The notes under the pieces: model-generated
Database searches by the model: none
What the model was told of the DNA's origin: nothing
What the model saw: the letters and a program-made list of their open reading frames with translations, nothing else
DNA from: Ovoidimarina sp038744785
GTDB taxonomy: Bacteria; Pseudomonadota; Alphaproteobacteria; Rhodobacterales; Rhodobacteraceae
Direction of reading: 5' to 3'
Length of the DNA: 64,000 bases
Assembly (NCBI GenBank): GCA_038744785.1
Contig: JBCDLX010000019.1
Coordinates: 45,895-109,894, forward strand
Program-made: the position numbers and the translations under genes
Shown here: positions 18,332-27,106 of the stretch, one piece after another
Numbering within the stretch: the stretch's first letter is position 1
Layout: every line of letters begins with the position of its first letter

Positions 18332-19099
18332 ATGACACCCCAAGACATGCGAGCGATTCTGGATTGGCAGATTGAAATGGGCGCGACCGAAGCGATCGGC
18401 GATGCCCCGGTTAACCGGTACGGGTCCCCAGCCACTCTGCAAAAACCCTCGGCAGCGGCAATTTCCAAGGTGGACCCGCCGGCACAGGACGTGATTGATC
18501 CGGTTGCCGTCGCACGCGCCGCAGCCTCGGATGCCACGACCATGGAAGCCCTGCGGGCCGCTCTGTCGGATTATGAACACTGTGAACTCAAAAAGGGCGC
18601 GCGGAACCTGGTCTTTTCCGATGGCCCGGCGGAGGCCCGGGTTATGCTTCTGGGCGAGGCGCCCGGTCGGGATGAGGATCTTCAGGGGAAACCCTTCGTC
18701 GGGCGCGCGGGCCAATTGCTTGACCGGATGTTCGGGGCGATCGGTATGGGTCGCGCCGACCCTGATACCCAGCGCGCCCTTTATATTACCAATGTCCTGC
18801 CTTGGCGTCCGCCACAGAACCGCGATCCAAAGCCAGAAGAGATTGCGATGCTTTTGCCGTTTGTTGAACGCCACATCGAGCTTGCAGCCCCGGACCTGAT
18901 CGTCCTGATTGGCAACCATGCCTGCCAAGCGCTACTTGGCCGGAAGGGGATCACCCGTTTGCGCGGCACCTGGACAATCGCGGCCGGGCGTCCTGCGTTG
19001 CCAATGCTGCATCCGGCCTATCTTCTGCGTAATCCTGCAGCCAAACGCGAGGCATGGGCAGACCTTCTGGAACTGCAAGCCAAACTCAGGACAATCTGA
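18332..19099 (+). CDS. uracil-DNA glycosylase, family-4-like, lacking Fe-S cysteines
   Basis: Removes uracil from DNA in base excision repair. 255 residues from the ATG at 18332; the first 75 form a low-complexity extension. Motif A is GEAPGRDED (109-117), followed by GKPFVGRAGQLL. The C-terminal motif is MLHPAYLLRNP near 232. Only two cysteines exist (84 and 198). In classical family-4 enzymes four Cys hold a [4Fe-4S] cluster; here the CxxC start reads YEHC, the next ligand is Trp158 (LPWRPP) and the fourth is Leu (IAMLLPF). So a cluster seems impossible, and this is an alphaproteobacterial variant class. Confidence 0.85.
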   Translation: MTPQDMRAILDWQIEMGATEAIGDAPVNRYGSPATLQKPSAAAISKVDPPAQDVIDPVAVARAAASDATTMEALRAALSDYEHCELKKGARNLVFSDGPAEARVMLLGEAPGRDEDLQGKPFVGRAGQLLDRMFGAIGMGRADPDTQRALYITNVLPWRPPQNRDPKPEEIAMLLPFVERHIELAAPDLIVLIGNHACQALLGRKGITRLRGTWTIAAGRPALPMLHPAYLLRNPAAKREAWADLLELQAKLRTI

Positions 19100-19641
19100 T
19101 GTCGCGCATCGACGAAACCGCCTCATTCCATCCGATCCGCATTGCCATTCTGACCGTCTCTGATACGCGGACATCTGACGATGACCGGTCTGGCGATACC
19201 CTGGCCGGTCGCATCGAAGCCGCCGGCCACGTTTTGGCATCGCGCACAATTCTTCCCGATGACCGGGGTGCAATCGCAGACCAGCTTCGGACTTGGTGCG
19301 CCGATCCTGAGATCGATGTGGTCCTTTCGACAGGCGGAACGGGGTTGACTGGGCGAGATGTCACGGTCGAGGCCCACAGGGACGTCTACGAAAAGGAAAT
19401 CGACGCGTTCGGTATCGTCTTTACAACCGTGTCGATGCAGAAAATCGGCACATCTGCCGTCCAAAGCCGCGCAACGGGTGGTGTTGCAAATGGCACCTAT
19501 CTTTTTGCATTGCCTGGCAGTCCGGGTGCTTGCAAGGACGCTTGGGACGAGATCCTATTGCACCAGCTCGATGCGCGGCACCGCCCGTGCAATTTCGTCG
19601 AGATCATGCCACGGCTCGACGAACATTTGCGACGGAAATGA
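19099..19641 (+). CDS. moaB: molybdenum cofactor biosynthesis protein MoaB
   Basis: Adenylylates molybdopterin before molybdenum insertion (MogA/MoaB family). 180 residues from the ATG at 19099, which overlaps the glycosylase stop by one base (TGATG). The molybdopterin-binding motif is LSTGGTGLTGRDVT near 76-89 and FALPGSPGACKDAW lies near 136-149. It is 12 kb from the fdhD-mobAB-moeA operon that uses its product. Coupling to a DNA repair gene looks like positional convenience. Confidence 0.93.
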   Translation: MSRIDETASFHPIRIAILTVSDTRTSDDDRSGDTLAGRIEAAGHVLASRTILPDDRGAIADQLRTWCADPEIDVVLSTGGTGLTGRDVTVEAHRDVYEKEIDAFGIVFTTVSMQKIGTSAVQSRATGGVANGTYLFALPGSPGACKDAWDEILLHQLDARHRPCNFVEIMPRLDEHLRRK

Positions 19642-19722
19642 TCCCAAAGCGCGTTTAACTCTCCAGGTTTGGAGATTTTGCCGCGACACATTACCTTAGA
19701 ACGGCAAGGAAAAGGCACACGT

Positions 19723-21180
19723 ATGCGCTTTCTCAGACGCAGCCTTCTAGGGCTGTTCCTATTGTCGGTTACTTTGGCCCTCGCCTCGGTCGCGGGGAAC
19801 ACCGTCTGGCGGGCATTGGAAACCCGGTGGGCGGACGAAGGGTCGAGCCGCCCAGCGCGCGAGCGTGTCTTTGGGGTAAATGTTGTCGAAGTAACGACGG
19901 ACACGGTCTCCCCCGAGATTACGACCTTTGGCGAAATCGAGAGCCGCCGAACACTTGAAATCCGGGCCCCCGCCGCTGGAGAGATCGTCTGGCTTGCGGA
20001 TGCTTTTGACGACGGCGCCCGGGTCGAGGCCGGCCAGCTTCTGGCCAGGATCGATCCTCAGGACGCCACCGCGCGCCGAGACACAGCGCGCGCGGATCTA
20101 GCTGAAGCCGAAGCAGATCTGCGTGATGCCGAACGGACGCTGGAACTTGCTGCCGACGATCTTGTTTTTGCACGCGAACAGGCGCGGCTTCAGGCAAGCG
20201 CCTTGGAACGTCAGCGGGACCTTCTGGAGCGGGGCGTCGGCACTGAGGCCGCAGTGGAAACCGCCGCACTGGCTGCGCAGGCAGCCGAGCAATCGGTCCT
20301 GTCACGGCGGCAAGCAATCGCCCAGGGCGAAGCGCGCGAAGATCAGGCCGGAAACGCGCTTGAACGCCGCCGCATTGCACTGGCCGAGGCCGAACGGCTT
20401 TTGGCTGAAACCTCGATCACGGCACCGTTTGCCGGCACGCTTGGGCGCGTGGATGGCACTCTTGGTCGCCGCGTTGCCGCAAACGAACGGCTTGCCGATC
20501 TGATCGACCCACTCGCGCTGGACGTGGCGTTCCGCATATCGGCGGGTCAGTACGCCCGCCTCTTGGGCCCTGACGGATGGGTGCCGAACGCACCGGTTTC
20601 GGTATCCCTTGACGTGTCGGGCGTCGATATTGTCGCCGCGGGCCAGATCACCCGCGAAAGTCCCGAGGTCGAGGACGGTCAGACAGGCCGTCTTCTGTTT
20701 GCAATGCTCGATAGCGCCGCCGGGTTCCGGCCGGGTGATTTCGTGACGGTGCGCGTGACCGAACCACCGCTTAGCCAGGTCGCGATCCTGCCCGCGACCG
20801 CCATAGATGCCGCCGCAACCGTACTTGTTATCGGGGAAGGCGACCGGCTTGAGACCGCCCAGACCAAGCTTCTGCGCCGTCAGGGCGATACTGTCCTTGT
20901 TCGGGCGCCTGCGCTTCAGGGGCGCGAGGTCGTGGCCGAACGTACGCCGCTTCTTGGATCGGGCATCGCTGTGCGTCCGATCCGACCAGGTGCAGCGCCC
21001 GAGCCCGAAACCGAACAGCTGGTAGTGCTCGACGCCGACCGACGTGCGCGCCTTATTGCGTTTGTAGAAGCTTCCGAGCGCATGCCCGCACAAGCCAAAG
21101 AGCGGATGCTGGCGCAGCTGCAACGGGACCGCGTTCCCGCGGACATGGTGGCCCGTCTCGAATCGCGGATGGGCGGCTAG
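19723..21180 (+). CDS. RND efflux periplasmic adaptor (HlyD/membrane fusion family)
   Basis: 485 residues from the ATG at 19723, preceded by AAGGAAAAGG. An N-terminal membrane anchor (about 5-27) is followed by a lipoyl-like half domain (LEIRAPAAGEIVWL near 85), a long coiled coil (about 125-220, rich in Ala, Glu, Arg), the second half (ETSITAPFAGTLGRVDG near 235) and beta-barrel and proximal domains. The protein would bridge the inner-membrane pump encoded next (3 bases downstream) to an outer-membrane channel, which is not encoded in this window. The cargo is unknown. Confidence 0.9.
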   Translation: MRFLRRSLLGLFLLSVTLALASVAGNTVWRALETRWADEGSSRPARERVFGVNVVEVTTDTVSPEITTFGEIESRRTLEIRAPAAGEIVWLADAFDDGARVEAGQLLARIDPQDATARRDTARADLAEAEADLRDAERTLELAADDLVFAREQARLQASALERQRDLLERGVGTEAAVETAALAAQAAEQSVLSRRQAIAQGEAREDQAGNALERRRIALAEAERLLAETSITAPFAGTLGRVDGTLGRRVAANERLADLIDPLALDVAFRISAGQYARLLGPDGWVPNAPVSVSLDVSGVDIVAAGQITRESPEVEDGQTGRLLFAMLDSAAGFRPGDFVTVRVTEPPLSQVAILPATAIDAAATVLVIGEGDRLETAQTKLLRRQGDTVLVRAPALQGREVVAERTPLLGSGIAVRPIRPGAAPEPETEQLVVLDADRRARLIAFVEASERMPAQAKERMLAQLQRDRVPADMVARLESRMGG

Positions 21181-21183
21181 GCT

Positions 21184-24100
21184 ATGGGACGGGGCATCCT
21201 GTCCTATTTCGCCCGCCACGGAACAGCGGCGAACCTGCTTCTCGCCGCGCTTCTTTTGGCGGGGGCCGCGGCAATCCCGAATATGCGGGCGCAGTTTTTC
21301 CCCGATGTGATCGTTGACCGGGTGACGGTATCGGTCAGTTGGGATGGCGCCGGGGCCGAGGACGTGGACAGCGGCATTGTCCAGGTCCTGGAACCTGCTT
21401 TGATCGCGGTCGAAGGGGTCGAAGAAACCGAAGCCACGGCGCGTGAGGGAAGCGCGACGCTGCGCCTTGAGTTCGAACCTGGATGGGACATGGGGCGCGC
21501 TACCAATGATGTGCAACAGGCGGTCGATGCGATCACCACGCTGCCCGAGGAAGCGGACGAGCCCGAGGTGCGCCGGAATGCCTGGCGTGACAGAGTAACT
21601 GACGTGGTGATCACGGGACCTGTGGGCGTCGACCAGCTTGGCCGCTTTGCTGACGAATTCACTGGTCGGCTTTTCGCTGTCGGTGTAACGCGCACCACGA
21701 TCCGCGGGCTCGCCGCGCCCCGTACAATTGTCGAAGTCCCGGCGATATCGCTGATCCGCCACGACGTGACCATGCGCGAGATTGCCAACGCCATCGGAGA
21801 AGAAGCCGATGCCGACCCGGCGGGCGACATGACCGGCGCATCCCGCATCCGAACCGGGGTGGCCAAACGCACGGCAGAAGATCTCGAAGCCATTGTGCTT
21901 AGAACGAATCCGGACGGTTCCAAACTCACGATTGGCGACGTGGGCGAGGTCCTGGTTGAAGGCATTGACCGCGAACGCGCCTACTTTGTGGGCGACAACC
22001 GGGCGATCTCTATTCGGGTCGATCGGTCGACCCAAGGCGACGCTATTAAGATCCAACGGCAGGTCGAGGACGTGGCCGCCGAAATGACTCTATCTCTGCC
22101 TGAGGGCGTATCTATCGACCTTATTCGAACGCGTGCTGCAGCGATTACCGGGCGACTAAACATCCTTCTCGACAACGGGCTTATGGGCCTTGCGCTGGTC
22201 GTGGGTCTGCTCTTTCTGTTTCTGAACGCGCGGATCGCGTTCTGGGTTGCGGCGGGCATTCCTGTTGCGATGACGGCGGCGATTGCGATGATGTATGCGG
22301 CAGGTCTGACGCTGAACATGATCTCGCTTTTTGCGTTGATCATTACACTCGGGATCGTGGTGGACGACGCCATTGTTGTGGGCGAACACGCAGACGCACG
22401 CGCACGCAAACTGAACGAGCCGCCCGTTGTCGCCGCAGAACGCGCCGCCCAGCGCATGTTCTTACCGGTCTTTTCGGCCACGATCACCACCATCGTTGCA
22501 TTCTTCGGACTCGTTACCATAGGCGGGCGGTTTGGGGACCTGATTGCTGACATTCCCTTCACCGTCATCGTCGTCCTCGCGGCGTCGCTGGTCGAGTGCT
22601 TTCTGATCCTGCCCAATCACATGGCGCACTCGATTGCGCATTCGGCAAAGGAGCATTGGTACGATTGGCCGTCCCGGCAGGTAAACCGGGGATTTGTATG
22701 GGTGCGCGAAACCTTGTTTCGCCCAACGATGGCCGGGGTCATTCGGCTGCGGTATCCGGTCCTGGCTGGCGCGTTTGTGCTGCTGGCTAGTCAGCTCGCG
22801 CTCTTTATCGCGGGCGATGTTCAGTGGCGCTTCTTTAACGCCCCGGAACGTTCATCGGTAACCGGAAACTTTGCGATGGTGCCGGGTGCAGGGCGCGAAG
22901 ACACGCTGGAACAGATGCGCCTTCTTCAATCGACGGTCGAACGTCTGGGCACAAAGTATGAAGCCGAACACGGCGCAAACCCAATCGACTATGTTCTTTC
23001 CGAGGTCGGTGGCACCACCGGGCGGGGTCTGTCGGGCTCGGAAACAAAGGACCAAGACCAACTCGGATCGATTGCGATAGAGTTGATCGATCCCGATCTG
23101 CGATCGTACTCTTCGTTTCAGTTTGTCGCCGCGCTTCAAGATGCCGTTGAACGCCATCCGCTGGTCGAGACTATAAGCTTCCGCGGTTGGCGGTCCGGGC
23201 CGGGCGGCGACGCACTTGACGTGCGGCTTTTTGGCGCGTCGTCCGAAACGCTCAAGTCGGCAGCGGAAGAGTTGAAAACCCGGCTGGCGCAATTCCCCGA
23301 GGTTTCGGCGCTTGAAGACAGTCTGTCCTACGACAAGGAAGAACTGATCCTTGAGCTTACGCCGCAGGGCCGGGCTCTTGGGTTCACCATAGACAGCCTG
23401 GGGCAGGTGTTGCGACATCGCTTGAACGGTATCGAGGCCGCGACCTATCCCGATGGGCCACGATCCGCCGAGATCCGGGTGGAGCTGCCGCCGGGCGAGT
23501 TGACGGCCGATTTTCTTGAACGCAGCCAGATGCGAACCCCGGACGGTGCCTATGCTCCGCTTGCCGATATCATCAGCGTGGAAAGCCAAACCGGCTTTTC
23601 CACGATCCGGCGCGAGAATGGCATTCGAACCGTTACGGTGAGCGGCGATATCAGCGAAGACGACCCCACCCGCGCCGCAATGGTAACCGAGGCACTGCAG
23701 ACCACTATTCTTCGAGAGATCGAGGAAAAATATGGCATTTCGACAGAGCTCGCCGGGCTTTCAGAGCAGGAGAGCCGCTTTCTTGACGATGCGCTTACCG
23801 GGTTTATCCTGTGTCTTGCAGGCATCTACCTAACCTTGGCATGGGTGTTTTCCAGTTGGACACGACCGATTATCGTCATGGCAATCATCCCGTTTGGCCT
23901 TGTGGGTACGATCTATGGCCATGCAGTGTGGGACGTCCCGTTGTCGATGTTCTCGGTTATCGGGCTGATCGGGATGACGGGGATCATCATCAACGATTCT
24001 ATCGTCCTCGTGACAACAATCGACGAGCACGCCCAGCGGCGCGGATTGATTCCGGCAATCATCGACGGGGCGGCGGACAGGTTGCGACCTGTCCTCTTGA

Positions 24101-24534
24101 CCACGCTTACCACTGTCCTGGGATTGGCGCCGCTTCTCTACGAAGGCTCGACCCAGGCGCAGTTTTTGAAGCCGACGGTCATTACACTGGTCTACGGGCT
24201 TGGGTTCGGGTTGGTACTGGTCCTTCTGGTGGTGCCAGCCCTTCTGGCGATCCAGAACGACGTTGCGCGGAACACCATTTCGGTCAGGCGGGCTGTCCGT
24301 AGGGGCGGACGGGTCGGCCGGATTACCGGTGTCGCTGCGCTGGGTGTCGCGGCCGTTTTTGCATTCACACTTGGCCCCGCGATTCTAACCGGCGCGTTGC
24401 CAAGACCGGTCGCAGGCGTCATACCGGCGACGGCATCACCGGTAAGCGCCGCGTTTGTCCTGTTTGTCGCAGGCGCCGGGCTGATCACGCTTCTGGCATG
24501 GTTCGTAGGGGCAGCAACACTCCGCCGGGCCTAG
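21184..24534 (+). CDS. RND family efflux permease (AcrB-like)
   Basis: 1116 residues. Proton-driven inner-membrane exporter, working as a trimer with the preceding adaptor. The pattern is one N-terminal membrane segment, a large periplasmic loop, six segments, a second loop and the last segments. The proton-relay aspartates lie in TM4: LGIVVDDAIVVGEHAD near residue 390-405. The TM10 counterpart reads MTGIIINDSIVLVTT near 930. The C-terminus carries two extra hydrophobic segments after about 1040. Drug, lipid or metal substrates cannot be told apart from sequence alone. Its stop interlocks with the next gene's stop (CTAG). Confidence 0.93.
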   Translation: MGRGILSYFARHGTAANLLLAALLLAGAAAIPNMRAQFFPDVIVDRVTVSVSWDGAGAEDVDSGIVQVLEPALIAVEGVEETEATAREGSATLRLEFEPGWDMGRATNDVQQAVDAITTLPEEADEPEVRRNAWRDRVTDVVITGPVGVDQLGRFADEFTGRLFAVGVTRTTIRGLAAPRTIVEVPAISLIRHDVTMREIANAIGEEADADPAGDMTGASRIRTGVAKRTAEDLEAIVLRTNPDGSKLTIGDVGEVLVEGIDRERAYFVGDNRAISIRVDRSTQGDAIKIQRQVEDVAAEMTLSLPEGVSIDLIRTRAAAITGRLNILLDNGLMGLALVVGLLFLFLNARIAFWVAAGIPVAMTAAIAMMYAAGLTLNMISLFALIITLGIVVDDAIVVGEHADARARKLNEPPVVAAERAAQRMFLPVFSATITTIVAFFGLVTIGGRFGDLIADIPFTVIVVLAASLVECFLILPNHMAHSIAHSAKEHWYDWPSRQVNRGFVWVRETLFRPTMAGVIRLRYPVLAGAFVLLASQLALFIAGDVQWRFFNAPERSSVTGNFAMVPGAGREDTLEQMRLLQSTVERLGTKYEAEHGANPIDYVLSEVGGTTGRGLSGSETKDQDQLGSIAIELIDPDLRSYSSFQFVAALQDAVERHPLVETISFRGWRSGPGGDALDVRLFGASSETLKSAAEELKTRLAQFPEVSALEDSLSYDKEELILELTPQGRALGFTIDSLGQVLRHRLNGIEAATYPDGPRSAEIRVELPPGELTADFLERSQMRTPDGAYAPLADIISVESQTGFSTIRRENGIRTVTVSGDISEDDPTRAAMVTEALQTTILREIEEKYGISTELAGLSEQESRFLDDALTGFILCLAGIYLTLAWVFSSWTRPIIVMAIIPFGLVGTIYGHAVWDVPLSMFSVIGLIGMTGIIINDSIVLVTTIDEHAQRRGLIPAIIDGAADRLRPVLLTTLTTVLGLAPLLYEGSTQAQFLKPTVITLVYGLGFGLVLVLLVVPALLAIQNDVARNTISVRRAVRRGGRVGRITGVAALGVAAVFAFTLGPAILTGALPRPVAGVIPATASPVSAAFVLFVAGAGLITLLAWFVGAATLRRA

Positions 24535-25334
24535 CTGGCGGTGCAGCCCTGAATATCGACTGCGCGACCGTCGCCAAGAACGGTCAGACGCACCCCGTCG
24601 CGCGCCATGGCAAAGGGCGCCGCCTCCGGCGGAACCATATCGACTACGGCAACCAGCCGGCTACCGTCACGGGATGTCTGGGCTTCCGAAACCCAAACCG
24701 CCGGGTCGCTGAATTCGATCACCGCCTGCTCCAAGCCGGGCAGGCGCGGCATTTCTGCGGAAACCGAAACGCGCAAACCGTCCGAGATCGGCTCCACCTG
24801 GCAAACCACACGCCCGACCCCGGCCTTTGACGCGCTGATCGGCCGATCGCCAAGTGCATCCCTAATTGCGCCCGCGCCCGCGCCCACTTCCATCGGAAGC
24901 TCTGCGCCGACGACCAGATTGACCGGTATGCAGATGTCCTCGCAGACCCCAAGTACGATCCGGCCCGTGGCGGTCATCGGCTTGCCCGGCGTCTGGGGCG
25001 CAAATTCGATCGGTAGCGTAAGCTCGTTCTTGTATCCGACACTGCGCATTCCGTTCTGATCGAATACGCTGGGGGTTGGCCAATGCGGTACTGCGCCCCG
25101 GATATTGGCTGAGCCCGACCAATCGAACTGCGGCGGTATCCCGGCATCGCCCGGCGCGCGCCAATATGTTTTCCATCCTGGTGCAAGTGTCAGGCGCAGC
25201 GCCGCCATGTGTCGCCCGTTTTCCATCCGCCAGCCAGGCAGAAGCTGGGCATCCACGACATCGTCAAGGGATTGAGCGTGCGCCGATAAGGGCAATAGGA
25301 CGGCGAGCGCACAGAATTTCAGTGATTTCCACAT
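24531..25334 (-). CDS. periplasmic protein with DsbD N-terminal (alpha) domain only
   Basis: 267 residues from the ATG at 25334, with a signal peptide (residues 1-20, cleavage after AHAQ). The body matches the DsbD alpha domain family, which in full DsbD accepts electrons from the membrane domain and passes them to periplasmic thiol proteins. Cysteines are at GVCEDICIP (about 126 and 130), VCQVEP (about 173) and near the C-terminus. No membrane electron-transfer domain or thioredoxin domain follows, and no partner gene is adjacent. It diverges from the yqgE-like gene by 131 bases. Confidence 0.8.
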   Translation of the reverse strand: MWKSLKFCALAVLLPLSAHAQSLDDVVDAQLLPGWRMENGRHMAALRLTLAPGWKTYWRAPGDAGIPPQFDWSGSANIRGAVPHWPTPSVFDQNGMRSVGYKNELTLPIEFAPQTPGKPMTATGRIVLGVCEDICIPVNLVVGAELPMEVGAGAGAIRDALGDRPISASKAGVGRVVCQVEPISDGLRVSVSAEMPRLPGLEQAVIEFSDPAVWVSEAQTSRDGSRLVAVVDMVPPEAAPFAMARDGVRLTVLGDGRAVDIQGCTAS

Positions 25335-25465
25335 ATCGCGATCTGAATACCGGCACCGCGCAAAATGGGAAATCACTTTCAGGCGACCTTCCGCGTGTAT
25401 CGGGTGATGCTCTTGCATCAATACGCGCTTCGGAAGCAAACTTTTGGGGACCAAGAGATTCGGAT

Positions 25466-26023
25466 ATGCAGACCCTTGCAGGAAAACTCCTGATCGCGAT
25501 GCCCGGAATGGGTGATCCGCGCTTTGAAAAGAGCGTCGTGTTTTTGTGCGAGCATTCGGCAAAGGGTGCGATGGGGCTGATTGTGAACAAACCCACGCCC
25601 GAGGTTGATGGGGCAGAGCTTCTCAAGCAACTTGGAATTGAGGTCGAACCTGGTATCTCGACACCGCGCATTCATTTCGGGGGGCCGGTGGAACATGGGC
25701 GCGGCTTCGTGCTGCATTCCCGCGACTATGCGACCAACAGTTCGACACTGCCTGTGACGGAAGGCGTCGGAATGACCGCGACGCTTGATATTCTGCAAGA
25801 CATCGCTACCGGACGCGGCCCCGAAAGCGCGATCCTGGCGCTGGGCTATGCGGGTTGGGGTCCCGGGCAACTTGAAGACGAGCTTCAGGCCAACGGCTGG
25901 CTCACCGCTGACGGCGGGGCGGAGATCGTGTTTCACCCCGAAGCAGACGCGAAATGGAATGCCGCACTGCAATCGCTAGGTATCGAGGCAATTGCCTTGT
26001 CCGCTGCGGCAGGTCGCGCCTGA
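25466..26023 (+). CDS. YqgE/AlgH family protein (UPF0301)
   Basis: 185 residues from the ATG at 25466; the open frame upstream is not similar to the family. Conserved features seen: GKLLIAMPGMGDPRFEKSV (residues 6-24), the LIVNKPT motif near 38, FGGPVEHGRGFVLH near 71 and LGYAGWGPGQLEDE near 132. The cytoplasmic family has a known fold but no firmly established activity. It converges on tsaC across 23 bases. Confidence 0.93.
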   Translation: MQTLAGKLLIAMPGMGDPRFEKSVVFLCEHSAKGAMGLIVNKPTPEVDGAELLKQLGIEVEPGISTPRIHFGGPVEHGRGFVLHSRDYATNSSTLPVTEGVGMTATLDILQDIATGRGPESAILALGYAGWGPGQLEDELQANGWLTADGGAEIVFHPEADAKWNAALQSLGIEAIALSAAAGRA

Positions 26024-26046
26024 CCGCGCGATGTGGGATCGATCCG

Positions 26047-26985
26047 TTAGCGGTCAGCCGCCGCGCGGCGCAGCCGGTCGTTGATCGCGCGCCCAAGGCC
26101 CGTATCGGGGATCGGCGCAATCGCAAGATCGCGGCCATCATCAAGCAGGCGCATATGTTGAAAAAGGTTCGCCGCAGCCTCTGCCAGATCCGCAGCGGGC
26201 GATAGGTTCAAATCGCCCGGAACCGATCCGAACCCAAGCATTGCCTCGTCCGCTTTGGAGCCGTCAGCATCAAGCCGGACCTTGCCGCGCGGCGCATAGT
26301 GCGACGCGAGTTGACCCGGCGCGGTTATGGAACCGTCGCCGCCCAGCGCCAAAGCGCAGCCAAGGCACGCCTCGATTGCCTCTGCCGGAATACCGCCCGG
26401 GCGCAGAAGGCGCGGTGGGACACCTGCGGCAATGATCGTCGATTCGAGGCCCACCGTGCAGGGGCCGCCATCAAGGACCGCATCAATCCTGCCCGAAAGC
26501 GCGTCGATCACATGATCCGCACGCGTCGGACTGATCCGGCCCGAAGGGTTTGCCGAAGGCGCAGCAACCGGCACACCCGCCTGCGTCAACAGACCGCGCG
26601 ACAGTGGCAGTTCAGGGACCCGGATGGCAACCGTGGACAGCCCGGCGGTGACTAGGTCCGACAGGTCAGCCGCACCTCTGACTGGCACAACGAGGCTAAG
26701 GGGCCCAGGCCAAAAGGCCCCCGCAAGCCGCAGCGCATCGCCCTCGATCACGCCAATCTCATGCGCGGCGTCGAGCGATGCCACATGAACGATCAAGGGG
26801 TTAAACCGGGGTCTGTCCTTGGCGGCGAAAATCCCCGCCACGGCCTGACCGTTTCGGGCGTTCGCACCGAGTCCGTATACTGTTTCGGTTGGAAACGCGA
26901 CGAGTCCGCCCTGCTGCAACAGCTCAGCCGCCCGGCCAATACCGACCCTGTCCGGCGTCAGAACCTGTGTCTCGCGGACGGGCAT
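26047..26985 (-). CDS. tsaC: L-threonylcarbamoyladenylate synthase (Sua5/TsaC)
   Basis: Makes threonylcarbamoyl-AMP from threonine, bicarbonate and ATP, the first step of t6A37 modification of ANN-decoding tRNAs. 312 residues from the ATG at 26985, the long Sua5 form: YrdC-type domain in residues 1-200 (GGLVAFPTETVYGLGANA near 26-43, KDRPRFNPL near 56) and a C-terminal Sua5 domain with the linker APGQLASHYAPRG near 227. tsaB, which acts later in the same pathway, is also in the window at 62.5 kb. Confidence 0.92.
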   Translation of the reverse strand: MPVRETQVLTPDRVGIGRAAELLQQGGLVAFPTETVYGLGANARNGQAVAGIFAAKDRPRFNPLIVHVASLDAAHEIGVIEGDALRLAGAFWPGPLSLVVPVRGAADLSDLVTAGLSTVAIRVPELPLSRGLLTQAGVPVAAPSANPSGRISPTRADHVIDALSGRIDAVLDGGPCTVGLESTIIAAGVPPRLLRPGGIPAEAIEACLGCALALGGDGSITAPGQLASHYAPRGKVRLDADGSKADEAMLGFGSVPGDLNLSPAADLAEAAANLFQHMRLLDDGRDLAIAPIPDTGLGRAINDRLRRAAADR

Positions 26986-27106
26986 GGTGTGACGCAGCGT
27001 CCTTCTTGATGGTATCACCGTCGCGCCGCATCGTGCGGGACGCATTGAAACTTACTAATCCGCCACGCTTTGGATGCCAAGGCTGCGGGCCAGACGAGAC
27101 CCCGAC

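Noticed and set aside
20302..22056. 584-codon open frame on the minus strand
   Set aside because: It is the shadow of the RND adaptor and permease genes, has no recognisable domains and an unnatural composition rich in Arg, His and Gly; it also crosses both plus-strand genes.
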